Assembly (NCBI RefSeq): GCF_027942865.1
Contig: NC_134509.1
Location: 30,760,197-30,824,196 of the forward strand
DNA length: 64,000 nucleotides
Reading direction: 5' to 3'
Origin: Odontesthes bonariensis
Taxonomy: Eukaryota > Chordata > Actinopteri > Atheriniformes > Atherinopsidae
Within the stretch, counting starts at the first letter, position 1. Every line of letters begins with the position of its first letter. A program made the position numbers and the translations under genes. Below the pieces are notes generated by a model. That model was not told the DNA's origin. It worked only from the letters and a program-made list of their open reading frames with translations, and did not search any database. Shown piece by piece: positions 1 to 13,199 of this stretch.

Positions 1-345
1 ACATTTTTCCTTGGTTTGCAATTAGGGTTGCACTGTCACATTTCAGCACCTCTGCAGGGCCCTTTGCTCCTTTACAGATGGAGGAAGCTCTCGTCTGATC
101 TGATTTACTGTACCAACCAGGCTGGTTTGCTGGGCCTTTAGTGCCATGGCAAGATCAAGGGAAGTAAAGAAGTTATCAGTGGTGATGTTTCTCCCCTTAC
201 CCAGGAACGGCTCAGCCAATTTCAACACCAAATCTTTGCCCAGATATGGCACAGCATTCAGTATATATTTGGTATCAACATCAGTAGCAAGCCAGTACTT
301 GATACCAAATTTATCAGGTTAGCCAGCTATACACTGGATGAAGCT
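1..345 (-). pseudogene. piggyBac-type transposase fragment, frameshifted
   Basis: The reverse strand encodes part of a DDE_Tnp_1_7 (piggyBac/PGBD) transposase. The clearest part reads from about 330 to 50 and includes the motifs KFGIKYWLATDVDTKYIL and NITTDNFFTSLDLA, the latter around a catalytic Asp. Near 50-60 the frame hits a stop, but the family similarity (VLKCDSATLIANQGK) continues in another frame, so a frameshift has broken it. The fragment runs off the left edge of the window. It is a dead transposon remnant rather than a host gene. Confidence 0.8.
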
Positions 346-1334
346 GCACCTTGCTTTTTTTTGGGAAGATTTTCAGATTCTCCATAACTGTAATTTTCTT
401 TCTACTTGTCATTTTTTGTCTCTCTAGGGTTTAGAGTGAAGTTATAACTAGGTTTTAGCTTTACAGAGCATAAAAAACAAACAGACAATAGACCAGGGGA
501 AAGAGCAGGAAAATGTAGCAAATAGTAAAATATGACACCCCATGTAAAAAGCATGCAGTCAATTTGACTGCTATGGTCATTCAAGGTAGTAATACTCAGA
601 TCTCTTTTCTGTTTTGAAATTTTAATGATAAAACAATCTTAGAATAAAATATGCAAATATTTATGAAAAGTCAGGTTCCTATTTTTTTTTAAACCAAGTT
701 ATGACGTTCCAAATTTTGAAAGCAGTCAAAATGAATACCTTGGTAGTTCGAGTGTTAAACCACCGTACAGTTTATGAGGGAAAATAAATAAAAAAAAAAA
801 CATTGTTCTTCATCTATGATTGATGTTATAGTGACTTGAATTAATATTACTATACATATTTACGTTGTATAACTTTGTCATTAGAATAGAATAGAATAGA
901 AAAATACAATGGGGGCAATTCAAATTAGTCAAGTAGCTAAAAAAATATATATAAATGTTTACAAATATTTACAATGATTGTATATTAAATTATACATATA
1001 CATATAAAATTATATAAATATTATAATATATATATATATAATATTATATTATTTATTAAGCTCTGCATTCATGTATCCTCTTAAACAAAAGGTTCCTGCA
1101 AACCAGTAAACAGTTGATTTCCTCTATTTCACACTAAAAAAATCTATATAACTGGTCTCTACAAGTATGACAGTACCCCCATTCATAGCACAAGAGGGGC
1201 TACTGAATAGTTTGATAAGTATAAGAATTATGTTTATCATTTGTTAGACTTAACTGTCACCAGATTTGAACAGAAATGAGCAATTGTGCAAACTTTTGAG
1301 CCAACATATCAGAAAGCCCTCTTCTTCACCGTCA
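346..1334. other. AT-rich non-coding stretch
   Basis: No gene seen. The stretch is AT-rich, with a short GAATA repeat near 885-900 and TA-rich simple sequence near 940-1060. Confidence 0.6.
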
Positions 1335-1994
1335 TTAAAGGATAAGACCGGTTTTTTGACATTGGGCCCTTGATTTCACATTATAACATGATGTTCTACT
1401 CACCCCTGCTTGTTGTTGGTCATTTGGAGCTGTTCCGAAGATATTCGCGAGGCGTCTGGCTGCTCTCTTGAGATATTCGGCCATGAAACGGTTTCCTATG
1501 GGCAAGCTTATACAGGCACAAACTATGCTGTTTATAATTTATTAATTACTCTACACCAGCACTGATAACGTGGAGGTGCGTCGCTTACTTAAAAAAATCC
1601 GGGTTACTAATTTTGAATTTTAGCCGAATGAATAAATAGGCAGCAGGTCTGTGGGCTGTCTGTGGCAGTAGCACGAGGACGTCAGTAACACCCACTTTAC
1701 GACAAAAAAATCAAAATTACAATAACCCGGATTTTTATAAGTAAGCGACGCACCTCCACGTTATCAGTGCTAGTGTACAGTAATTAATAAATTATAAACA
1801 GCATAGTTTGTGCCTGTATAAGCTTGCCCATAGGAAACCGTTTCATGGCCGAATATCTCAAGAGAGCAGCCAGACGCCTCTCGAATATCTTCGGAACAGC
1901 TCCAAATGTTCAACAACAAGCAGGGGTGAGTAGAACATCATGCTATAATGTGAAATCAAGGGCCCAATGTCAAAAAAACGGTCTTATCCTTTAA
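1335..1994. mobile_element. Palindromic (foldback) element with TTAA ends
   Basis: Two arms of roughly 275 bp (about 1335-1612 and 1718-1994) are near-perfect reverse complements around a spacer of about 105 bp. The outer ends read TTAAAGGATAAGAC and its complement, so TTAA sits at both edges, as expected for a TTAA target duplication (piggyBac or Kolobok superfamilies). There is no long coding frame, so this is a non-autonomous foldback MITE. The TTAAAGG start matches other elements in this window. Confidence 0.85.
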
Positions 1995-2056
1995 ATTACC
2001 CAAACAAGGGGATGTCTTTAAAGCAGTGGTTTTACATCCCTCCAGTAAAGCTCAAT

Positions 2057-2646
2057 CAGAGGTGTCAAGTAACGAAGTACAAATACTTTGTTACTATACT
2101 TAAGTACACTTTTTAGGTATCTGTACTTTACTCCATTACTTATTTTTCTGCCTACTTCTGACTTCTATTCATTACATTTTCACAGAAGTATCTGTACTTT
2201 CTATTCTTTACATTTTCAAAACAAACAGCCTCGTTACTCTGGGCTTAAGTTTCTTTGTTTTTTTTTTAACTCTTGACTTCAGTTTAATGTTTATGCATTT
2301 CACGTCAAGTGCGCCATCCAATACAGATCAGTGGCGCCATCCACACCTAGTGAGAACAAGTGTAATTGGATGAATCATATAACGCAAACACTCATCGGTT
2401 AGGCTATTCGTCAAATTTGTGCTGACATACGAGGAAATCGTCATTCGTCAGAAGCAAGCAGGTGTTCTACAAACTGCAAACACGAAGCTGCGCGCCACGC
2501 CACAATGTCGGATTCAGAAAAAGATGGCGAAATGTCTGAAAGGTCGGACACAGGCAAGAGCGTATCAGGAGATGGAGACGGAGACCAACAAGACCTTCCT
2601 CATCCATGGCCGTACCTCAAAGAATTGTGTACTTTTGACACCACTG
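2057..2646. mobile_element. hAT element, Tol2-like ends, internally deleted
   Basis: The left end starts CAGAGGTGTCAAG. The right end, reverse-complemented, starts CAGTGGTGTCAA, matching 11 of 12. The element is flanked by an exact 8-bp duplication, AGCTCAAT, at 2049-2056 and 2647-2654, diagnostic of hAT. The left terminal region resembles the Tol2 end. An internal plus-strand frame (2505-2711) starts MSDSEKDGEMSERSD and contains HPWPYLKEL, which looks like the 5' exon of a hAT transposase. The element is too short to be autonomous. Confidence 0.85.
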
Positions 2647-2654
2647 AGCTCAAT

Positions 2655-3540
2655 GAAATAAGTGTGGGAGCTCTGTCACTCTCCAGCGCTGCCATAAGTT
2701 ACCACTATTAAATACTTTAATTTAGATTTCTCCAGCTTGTTCTTGGGCTTCCAATGAAAGAATTGGGTTAGCAATTGTAAATTAGTGCATATTCAAGGGA
2801 GAGAGAAAAAAAAAGGGAAAATGAATTGAACAAGAGAGAAAGTGTTTGATTTTTAATACAAAGATGTTGGATAAACCCACACCCCTCTGCTGAAACAAAT
2901 CTTTATACTACAATGCTGATTATTTGAGGTGAGTTGACAGCATTTCCAGGCTACAGCTGGTGTCAGGGTTAGCAGTGTACTCCTGGAACTTCTTTAGTTC
3001 CTCTTGCAGCTGCACAGGTCCAGTAAAATGATGACCTCGCTTTGCGCTCATGTGTTTTGGAGTTTTATTTAGTCTTTCTCCTCAGTCTTCAATAGACACT
3101 GTGAAAACGTGTGGACCACACGCACAACATTTGAAACGTGTGTCCTTTCCTCTGCATCCATGTTGGATGTAAGCCTTAATGTCACAGATTACTCTTTTGA
3201 AGTAAACATGTGAGCCACTACACCCCACAAAATGAAAGTGTATGGCTGTATTTATTATAATGACAGATGGCACGTTTAACCTTCATTTTCCTAACCGTGT
3301 CATTTATTGAATGTTTAATAGTTGTATGAAGTCAAATAGTGTGAACAGCATTTCCTGGTGATTATGTAAAAGTGATTACAGTCATTCACCACAGAGAGGC
3401 AGCATATAGTAAATCGTTGAATTCTTGTTGAGTGTTCAGTGATAATATTGAGAGAAGTGAATAATACTAATAGATATACATGAAGCATGTGAAGAAATAT
3501 GTGAAGCGTTATAATGTAAAGCTAGATGCAGTGTAAAATA
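2655..3540. other. Non-coding stretch before the histone cluster
   Basis: No gene or recognisable repeat seen. It is the downstream flank of the H3 gene, which is read from the opposite strand. Confidence 0.5.
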
Positions 3541-3571
3541 GAGAATGGAGCTCTTTGGTGAAGAAGGAGGT

Positions 3572-3587
3572 GGCTCTTAAAAGAGCC
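3572..3587 (-). terminator. Histone 3' stem-loop of H3
   Basis: On the minus strand this reads GGCTCTTTTAAGAGCC, a perfect 6-bp stem with a 4-base loop, matching the SLBP-binding signal of replication-dependent histone mRNAs. It lies about 35 bp after the H3 stop. A purine-rich CAAAGAGCT element 3' of it (3548-3556) fits the U7 snRNA-binding downstream element. Confidence 0.95.
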
Positions 3588-3621
3588 GTTGTAGGTTGTG
3601 AGCGGGCAGGTATGAGACAGT

Positions 3622-4761
<1,140 letters not shown>

Positions 4762-4794
4762 ACCTGGACACCCGCTTTTAACTTAGACCACAAC

Positions 4795-4810
4795 GGCTCT
4801 TTTCAGAGCC
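4795..4810 (+). terminator. Histone 3' stem-loop of H2A
   Basis: GGCTCTTTTCAGAGCC forms the 6-bp stem with 4-base loop. An AAAGAGCTCT downstream element follows at 4826-4835. This is the standard signal for cleavage without polyadenylation. Confidence 0.95.
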
Positions 4811-4839
4811 ACACACCTGTCTTCTAAAGAGCTCTGGTC

Positions 4840-6600
4840 CAAAAGGTTCAACCTGGAAAAGTTGATAAACATTTACGTACAAAATTCAAATTAAAAGGTA
4901 AAACTGCACTATTTTTCCCTTTTTGCCAGCTTGGAAACTCATCGGTTGTCATTGACAGGATGTATTCACACCCTTAAAAACACTAATGTTGGTCAAAACA
5001 AAAAAAAGCAGCAGGTTTCAACTCAATCATGATCTAACTTCTACTGTAATATTCTGCTGATTGTAGTTCAGTGATAAATTGCTTTAGTGTTCAAATAGAT
5101 GTGGATGTAAAATGTTGCTACATTTCATCGCCCAGTTTTCTCAGAAGTAACTTGAATTTGGTCTCAGACCATAACTTTGGAAGGAGTTTAAGATCTGATC
5201 AGCTTTACAGAAGCAGTACAAAACTTGTACATTTAATTGTTTTCCTTCATCAAAACTGTTCAATGGTGAAATAAGGTCATTTTCTCACACATTTTACTTC
5301 TTAACCTTAAAGCCTGATAATCAAATCAAATGTATTTATATAGCACATTTCATGTACAAACAATTCAAAGTGCTTTACAGAAAATAACAGCATTATAGCA
5401 GGGAGTGGAAGAAGCATTAAAATACATAAAATCATATAAAGAGAAACAAATAAAATCATTTCAATTCATTTTAAAACAAGCAATAGTCAAGATAAGTTAA
5501 AAGACACCGTAAAGATTTCATTATATATTCAGGTTTAAGAGTGAGATCAAAATGACGTTACCTGACAGTCATTATAAAATATACCTGATATTCAATTAGG
5601 ATTATGTTTTAACATCTCTTTAGATGATAAATTCCCTAGTTTGCATGTTTCACTTTTGGTTGACAGCACATGAAGAGGCAGAGTAGGACAGAGATGATGG
5701 AAAAACACCAGAAAAAAGTATGTATTTTCCTGAAAGGAACGTTCAGGCATCCCAGTAAAATAGATTAATGATGTAACATTAGTAAACAGCTCATCTACAC
5801 TGATACTGAATTTGAGATGAATCGAAATGTTTTGTTCTTAATGATACGCCAGAGGAGAAAGCTAATGCCCTGAATCATCCTCATTAGTATCAGTATACTA
5901 ATATTAGTATAGTGAAATGTTCAATAGGCCTTATTGTAAAAGCTCATTGATGGATCAGACGGTTTATTCAACTTCCTAATCAGGAGGTCGAGCTATAGAA
6001 AAGCTCAGAGTAAATGAGATGTTCATAGGCAGTTTAAAGTCGATATCAATAACGATATTAAGAAACATGTTAGAAGCACTAATTTTCTTCAGATCCTGTA
6101 AGACGTCAGTGTTACAAATGAGCTCAGTGCACAAAGGTGACTAATGGGATTAGAAAGGCAAAGTGTTGCAGAAATAACTTAAGAAGAGTAGCTGAATTAA
6201 AGCAGATTAGCGTCTTTCTAAAGTGAATAATTTAACAGAAGAGCCACCAAACTGTGTGTCATTGCATAAAGATGCAGCAATCAGGGTTTATTCATATATC
6301 AAAAATACATTTTCCTCTTTTTTTTTTTGTCCATCAACAATAAATAATGAAATAATGATAATCCTGCTGATTTGATGTAAATGTTTGTCAACAGAGTTCA
6401 GCATCAGAGTAAAAACATCCTGGTCCTTTTGATCGACTTTTAAAATGTATCAGTGAGGTGTGTTAAACAGCTGTTAGGAGGAAATGCTTGTAAATCCAAA
6501 GTAAAAGAGAGTGTGAAAGGAGAAGAGTCAGTGGACATGAGCTAAATCCTCCAAACGTGTGTATATTGATCCATGATCTGTAAACAAAGTGATGATGTAT
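4840..6600. other. H2A-H1 intergenic region with one dispersed repeat
   Basis: No gene seen. About 5315-5480 resembles a common teleost dispersed repeat (the AAATGTATTTATATAGCAC ... CAAAGTGCTTTACAG type). The rest is AT-rich without recognisable content. Confidence 0.5.
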
Positions 6601-6637
6601 ATAAGAGGAAGGTATAAGCTCTTGAGGATGGAGTGGT

Positions 6638-6653
6638 GGCTCTGAAAAGAGCC
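6638..6653 (-). terminator. Histone 3' stem-loop of H1
   Basis: On the minus strand this reads GGCTCTTTTCAGAGCC, 26 bp after the H1 stop. A CAAGAGCTT downstream element is at 6616-6624 (minus strand). Confidence 0.95.
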
Positions 6654-6679
6654 TTTTAGTGGTTTTGTGGGATGAGGGT

Positions 6680-7300
6680 TCACTTCTTCTTGGGTGCCGC
6701 CTTCTTGGCTTTTGGCTTGGCTGGCTTGGCGGCTTTGGTGGCCTTTTTGGCAACAGGTGCTTTCTTGGCTTTGGGTGCCTTTTTAATCACCTTCTTGGGA
6801 CTCTTGGTGGCCTTCTTGGGGCTCTTGGCTGCTTTCTTAGCCGCTACTGCGGGCTTCTTGGCCTTCTTGGGGGACTTCTTAGCAGCTGCGGGCTTCTTGG
6901 CTGCTGCAGGTTTGGTCTTTTTGACGGCGGTGGGTTTCTTTGCAGCGGGCTTCTTGGCTTTAGGAGCGGCTTTCTTGGCGGGCTTCTTCTCAACTTTCTT
7001 GCTCATCTTGAAGGAGCCGGTCACCCCGGTGCCCTTGGTCTGGACCAGAGTCCCCTTTGTGACCAAGCTCTTGATGGCGGTCTTGACGCGGGCTTTGTTC
7101 TTGTCCACATCGTAACCTCCGGCGGCCAGAGTTTTCTTCAGCGCGGCTGCAGACACGCCGCTGCGCTCCTTGGAGGCGGCCACGGCTTGGACGATGAGGT
7201 CGCTGACGCTGGGTCCGGTCTTCTTGGGCTTGGTGACCTTCTTCTTGGCTGCTTTGGCCGGAGCCGGAGCCGGGGCTGGTGCTGGAGCTACTTCTGCCAT
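6680..7300 (-). CDS. Linker histone H1 (replication-dependent)
   Basis: A complete 206-residue linker histone. It has a short Ala/Pro N-tail ([18 protein letters not shown]), a winged-helix globular domain at roughly residues 28-100 ([20 protein letters not shown] ... [18 protein letters not shown]), and a long Lys/Ala/Pro C-tail with several SPKKA phosphorylation-type repeats. It binds linker DNA and the nucleosome dyad. Intronless, with the histone stem-loop downstream. The H1-specific box AAACACA lies upstream at 7457-7463 (minus strand). Confidence 0.97.
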   Translation of the reverse strand: MAEVAPAPAPAPAPAKAAKKKVTKPKKTGPSVSDLIVQAVAASKERSGVSAAALKKTLAAGGYDVDKNKARVKTAIKSLVTKGTLVQTKGTGVTGSFKMSKKVEKKPAKKAAPKAKKPAAKKPTAVKKTKPAAAKKPAAAKKSPKKAKKPAVAAKKAAKSPKKATKSPKKVIKKAPKAKKAPVAKKATKAAKPAKPKAKKAAPKKK

Positions 7301-7456
7301 TTTTTTCTTTGTTCGAGTATCTTGTCGCGATGCTACGAGAGTCAGACTACAACAATGAGAAACTCAGAGCATCAGGCTACACTTAAACACACCATGAGAA
7401 CCGTAAGGACTCAGCCATGTCTCGGGCTCCAGTGTGCTGCATGACTGTCGCCACTT

Positions 7457-7463
7457 TGTGTTT
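7457..7463 (-). promoter_or_regulatory. H1 box (AC box)
   Basis: The minus strand reads AAACACA within AAAACACAAAG, about 157 bp upstream of the H1 start codon. This is the conserved distal promoter element of replication-dependent H1 genes. Confidence 0.65.
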
Positions 7464-7469
7464 TCTCTG

Positions 7470-8825
7470 CGTCGTTAAAAGAGCAAAATATCGGTGTTGG
7501 AGCTTCGCTGCTGGCTGAGATCGAAAGACCTATTAGAGGACTTGTGTCTCGTCATGTTCAGCTCGTGTAGAGCTCTGTTTCTCTCTGCAGTTTGTTTGTG
7601 GAGCCCACATACCTCTCCAACTCACCGCGGATTTCAGCTCTGCTCGACCGCTTTTCCCTAACTTTTCCCCGCTAAAATGTTTTAATTCGCATCAAATCTT
7701 AATCAAAAACAGTCTTATAGCAGGATGACACGTTTGCCTAGATAATCCAACTAGATTGAACTCTCTTTTTCACGGTTATTTAGTCATAAAGTGACGATAT
7801 TGTGGTAGCATCAAACACACTGATGGTGGAGGCTCATGACGCTGCCACATAAGTTGTCCACGTGAACATTTACTCTGTTCGGTGCTTCTAATGTGAAGGA
7901 AAGATAACACTGTTCTCTGCAGTCACTGTAATTTTGTTTCACTCCTTTTAATGATAGTTCTACAATTAAATAAGAGGGGGGAAAAGCACACTGATGGAGA
8001 AAAACAGCTAGCTGTGGCAGCACAGGAAGTGAACAGAACATGTTGTGATGGCTTAATTGATGAATGTATCAGTCTTAAAATCAGAGGCTTCACCAATAAA
8101 CAATACATACATACATACAATGTTAGACAGAATTCAGTTCATGACTTATTGTAGCTGAGACAGAAGTGTCATAAGATATTTCCCCACCATGAACATTTCC
8201 ATTGTTTTTCTAATTTCTAATTTCCTTTGGATTTCTAATACAGAAAACTGCTAAATCTTATAACCATCATTTATACTCAGTTCTACATTTTTAATCTGCA
8301 TGATCTCAGTTTGTATTGATTAATCAAGCTGATTTTGCAGCATTTCATGTGAAAAACTCCTAACTGAAGATGGTTGCTTTGTAATTTTTTTCTGTGTTCC
8401 AGCAATAAACTATGGTTGAAAATAGAGGATTATATAAATTCAGGCTCTGCATTGGGACAACAGCCATCTCTTTGTGACATTAAGGCCACTTTGTGTTGCA
8501 TTTGATGTTTTTCAGCTTCAGCTGATAAGTGTTATCAAGCACCAGCATCCATGTGCCGCCCTTGTTTGTGGTTTAACTGTTGAATTGACAGTACAAGTTC
8601 TTCTTATCTACTCTTTGGAAAGTTGAGGCCCAGTTGGTAACTTAAAACATCATATTTGCACAGTAGGAGTGCATTACTGTAGGGTGGTAATGAATGTAAA
8701 ATCAATGGACCCAACTTGTTGTGTGGGAGCTTCAATTTATGACATTTTCCAGTATTTTCCGTACAGATTTTTATTTACCTCTGCCTGTACAAATATTGTA
8801 TGTGAATATTTTCTTTAATGTATAT
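7470..8825. other. Non-coding stretch upstream of H1
   Basis: No gene seen. A short CATA tandem repeat lies near 8104-8119. Only short chance reading frames are present. Confidence 0.5.
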
Positions 8826-9095
8826 ATGTGACATGTGGCCAACCGGTCAGAGACTAAGAGCCGCATTTTTTACTGTACCACAAAGAGCCACATTATTTTT
8901 GAAAAATGACCGAATTCTCTCCGTTCCATCAGTCTGTTCTTGACTCGCTCTCGTCTCGGTCACGTGACGCATCAACGCTGATATTAAACCCATGAACAGA
9001 GCAAAATGAGTCAAAAACAGACGTGTTTGGAAAGCTTCTTCCCAGTGAGGAGACGGAAGAAGAGGCTGTGACCACTAAAAAAAAGAAAGCTGCAT
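8826..9095 (+). mobile_element. DNA-transposon fragment (possibly hAT-like)
   Basis: The GTGGCCAACCGGTCAGAGAC ... AGAGCCGC ... AAAGAGCCACAT sequence resembles an abundant teleost repeat. From 9006 a short frame starts MSQKQTCLESFFPVRRRKK, like the N-terminus of hAT/ZMYM-type transposase proteins, but it stops almost at once. No termini were resolved. Confidence 0.35.
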
Positions 9096-9108
9096 TTTAA
9101 AGGCATGT

Positions 9109-10793
9109 TTAAAGGAACAGTTCACTATTTAAGACCTCGAGTTCCAGCTTGTTTATCAAGAATAAGAAATGAGGAGACCATTTTCACAACAATAGCTCAT
9201 TTCTATCCATTTTGGCTGTTTTCGCTGGTCCATCCTGCTGCTACAGACAGGGTTCCATTGGGCACTCTGTTCAATGTCCTTAAAACAATATTAATGTTAA
9301 TTTTAAAGAAAAGGTCAACTCACCGGGTGGTTAGTGGTATTAAAAAAAAATAGTCGGCGCATTTTATGGTTTTCCATCCGTGTAATCCGTGTTCTTTGCT
9401 GTTCAGGAACTATTTTTCATGCTAAATCACAACGCACGTAAACATCCGCTCTATATTTGAGTCTGAGGCTCTAGCCCTGGCGCAGTGATCTGACAGTGAA
9501 AGTGAAAAGTCTTCCAAACGGAATACAATTGGATTAAAAAATGCTAAATAAAGCAAGAAATAACTTTTATTTCGCAACGCAATTTTTTTAGGGACACACA
9601 GGAACATCCACGAACCACCCAATGAGTTGACCTTTTCTTTAAAATTAACATTAGTATTGTTTTAAGGACATTGAACAGAGTGCCCAATGGAACCCTGTCT
9701 GTAGCAGCAGGATGGACCAGCGAAAACAGCCAAAATGGATAGAAAATGAGCTATTGTTGTGAAAATGGTCTCCTCATTTCTTATTCATGATAAACAAGCT
9801 GGAACTGGGACTCAAGGTCTTAAATAAGCCGCTTTCGGACAGACCGTTCTAAGAAAGTAGTTATCAGAACTACCCTCCTCGAATTTTGTTCTGATAACTA
9901 TCCTTCCCCAGCTGAACTGTTTCAGTCTGCATTCAGTGTTGCCAGATTGGGCGGTTGCCCGCCCAATTGGGCTACTTGGGATAGCCGTCGGCAGGTAAAA
10001 ACGGTAAAAATAGGCCATTTGGCATTTTTTTTCTGCCGTTTTATGCCCATAGAAATCAATACAATTTGTTGAAATTGGGCGGAATTTAGCGCCTCTTGGC
10101 GGTTTTTGAGCACCGTTTGGGCGGAATTTAGTCAGACACATCTGGCAACACTGTCTGCATTCCCACATGAGTCGGGACCTGATAGGGACTGATGCGCCGC
10201 GCGCAGCCGTCTGCTTCAGTGACGTGTTAGCCGTTAGCTGTTTAGCGCTACATTCAAACACAAAACAAAACGGTAAAAGTAAGGAGAGTAGAAAAAACAC
10301 TACCAAGAAGCTAATATGGAGAGTGGGGAGGCCACTGTGTTTATGGTCTGCATGATGGTGATATTAATCATGGACAATCACATAAGGCGTCTAATATCGA
10401 GGCTGGAAAAGCTCACAGAGAGAGTCAGGAGATACTTTTTCATTTCATGAAGGAAGAAAGGAGAGCAGCGCTGCAGACAAATGAGACCAGTGTAAGTTTA
10501 ACTTATTAAACACCCGCCGGTTGTGTCCGTGTATGAGTAAACATTTCAGCCGTGATAGCATGACATGGGGCGTAGCTACCGACCACCAAACACCTCCGTC
10601 AGATGTGTTCTATAGAACCATGAAAAGACCCGACCTCGGAGAAGGAGCTAAATGGTTATAGGAACTAAGGGAGAAAGCCCCGAGTTCCTGTATGTCCGAA
10701 CACGGAAGAAAACGGCCCCGCGGATTAAAAGGTTATTAGAACTGCCAAAGGTTCCTACAGTCCGAAAGCGGCTATAGTGAACTGTTCCTTTAA
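9109..10793. mobile_element. TTAA-target element, host of a nested Harbinger
   Basis: The ends read TTAAAGGAACAGTTCACTAT and its exact complement at 10774-10793, with TTAA at both edges. The interior holds a second inverted repeat, about 9121-9335 against 9611-9826. A Harbinger element (about 9829-10775) has inserted near the right end. No transposase is seen, so it is non-autonomous. Confidence 0.8.
9829..10775 (+). mobile_element. Harbinger-type element, copy 1
   Basis: The terminal inverted repeats are AGCCGCTTTCGGAC and GTCCGAAAGCGGCT. A 48-codon frame from 10316 (MESGEATVFMVCMMVILI ...) is followed in another frame by an Arg-rich KEERRA stretch and a GTAAGT donor, resembling the first exon of fish Harbinger transposases. 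A second, reversed copy lies at 22612-23348. The target duplication could not be fixed. Confidence 0.6.
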
Positions 10794-11162
10794 GCGTTAC
10801 CATAGCGACCAGAGAGCGTTGAGGATGTTACGTCAGGAGGACGCTGCTAATAAAGTTACACACAAGTACACAGTGGATTCAAGTTTATTATTATATTTAC
10901 TAAATACCACAGAGTCTGTGTTAGTTAGTGATGGGAAGTTCGGCTCTTTATTTAGGATCTTTTGTAGCCTATATTTTACCTTAACTCTGCAAAAAAAAAA
11001 AATCAGTGTTTTTATGAGAGACCTTATAATTGCCTAATTATTTGCATTTATTCTGTGACAAAACCACTTTTACATTTGTTTATTTCAATTAAACTTTTTT
11101 ATTGGACAAATGAACCAAAAAATTTCAAATAAATCCACAGAACAGAACCAAAACCAAACTCC

Positions 11163-11400
11163 TTAAAGGGGAACTCCGGGGCATTTGAAGCGCAATCCCA
11201 TTGCTAGAGGTTGTCAAATACTGACAGTAGGACACAGACTGGTGCAAATCGGCGCTCCCTGTGCGGCGATTGCGCTGTTTGCGCAGCCTGTCATGCTAGC
11301 CAAATACGTGGTGGCCAATGGGCAATAATAAACCTTCCACGTAAAACAACAACTTGCACACTGCAGAAACGTCACACCACTTTATAAACCATCCGACAAT
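11163..11400. mobile_element. One end of another TTAA-type element
   Basis: TTAAAGGGGAACTCCGGGGC at 11163-11182 looks like the terminus of a fourth TTAAAGG-type family. No matching opposite end was found before the H2B gene, so the right border is arbitrary. Confidence 0.4.
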
Positions 11401-11686
11401 AAAGTCACAAGCCTTACCATCAAAACCATATGCATGGTTCTCACATTACTGGCATGGGGACGTGACAAAACAACTTTATAAACGACGTGTCACTTACCGG
11501 TTGTTGGTATGTGCGCGCATGTGAAAGCCCAAATGAGTCAATGGACGATACTCCCATATACAAAACAATTATCTTCTCTAGAAAAACTGCGTTCAAGTAT
11601 TTAAAACATTACAACAATGTTGTCCCATTGTTTTCACATGAATTCAGATTTTATAGGAACACTTTGATCTTTAGTTTGAAATGGGT

Positions 11687-11702
11687 GGCTCTTAAAAGAG
11701 CC
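11687..11702 (-). terminator. Histone 3' stem-loop of H2B
   Basis: On the minus strand this reads GGCTCTTTTAAGAGCC, 30 bp after the H2B stop. A CAAACTAAAGATC downstream sequence (11667-11679) could be the U7-binding element. Confidence 0.95.
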
Positions 11703-11732
11703 GTCAGTTTCATTCTCAAGAAGAAGCTCAGT

Positions 11733-12242
<510 letters not shown>

Positions 12243-12309
12243 TTAGGGTTCTGTTGTTATGGAAATTAGAATTTGGCGCGCAGTTTCACAGCAAGGGAAA
12301 GAAGAGGCC

Positions 12310-12700
12310 TTAAACATGGCGGCATCCGAAAATGAAAACACTTAACACCACTCTGATCCACCTTATTCATCAACCCACACGGTCCCTCTAATGTGTGCGT
12401 GTTTGAAAGTTGGGCACGTCACATTCTTGTATTTTTTTTAATAAATATACCAGCGTGACTGTTGAAAGGGTTCAGTGAACGAGTAAATTAACACATGCGA
12501 TATCAGTGTTTGTTAACCATGACTGAACGCTTTGATAGTACAGTATTGCATTTAATGCTTATTCCGTTGCACTTTCATCCAGCTCTTCGACATGTGTATA
12601 TCGATTCAAGTGTTATGCCGATTTGACAGTTCATAAACAATGAAAGATTAAAATACAATTGGTTAAATGAGGACGTCGTTTCATGAGGAAATTTGCTCTG
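12310..12700. other. H4-H2B intergenic region
   Basis: No gene or repeat recognised between the H2B promoter and the H4 3' end. Confidence 0.5.
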
Positions 12701-12716
12701 TATGAAAATAGTGGGC

Positions 12717-12732
12717 GGCCCTTAAAAGGACC
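12717..12732 (-). terminator. Histone 3' stem-loop of H4 (variant)
   Basis: On the minus strand this reads GGTCCTTTTAAGGGCC. The stem differs from the other four genes but still pairs over 6 positions if a U-G wobble at the third position is allowed. It lies 26 bp after the H4 stop. Confidence 0.9.
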
Positions 12733-12758
12733 TTTGTTGTGCCTAGTAGCTACACGTT

Positions 12759-13097
<339 letters not shown>

Positions 13098-13199
13098 TCA
13101 ACTGAGTGCTGCTGACGCGTCCGTCACATGTATTTCAATGTTGGCCGAGGACGTGTTAGAAGAGAGGGGCGGACCTCTTCTTCTTCTGTGGTGCTAATC

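Noticed and set aside
6659-7444. Long frames antisense to H1 (Leu/Gly/Phe-rich)
   Set aside because: Produced by the Lys/Ala codons of the H1 tail read backwards.
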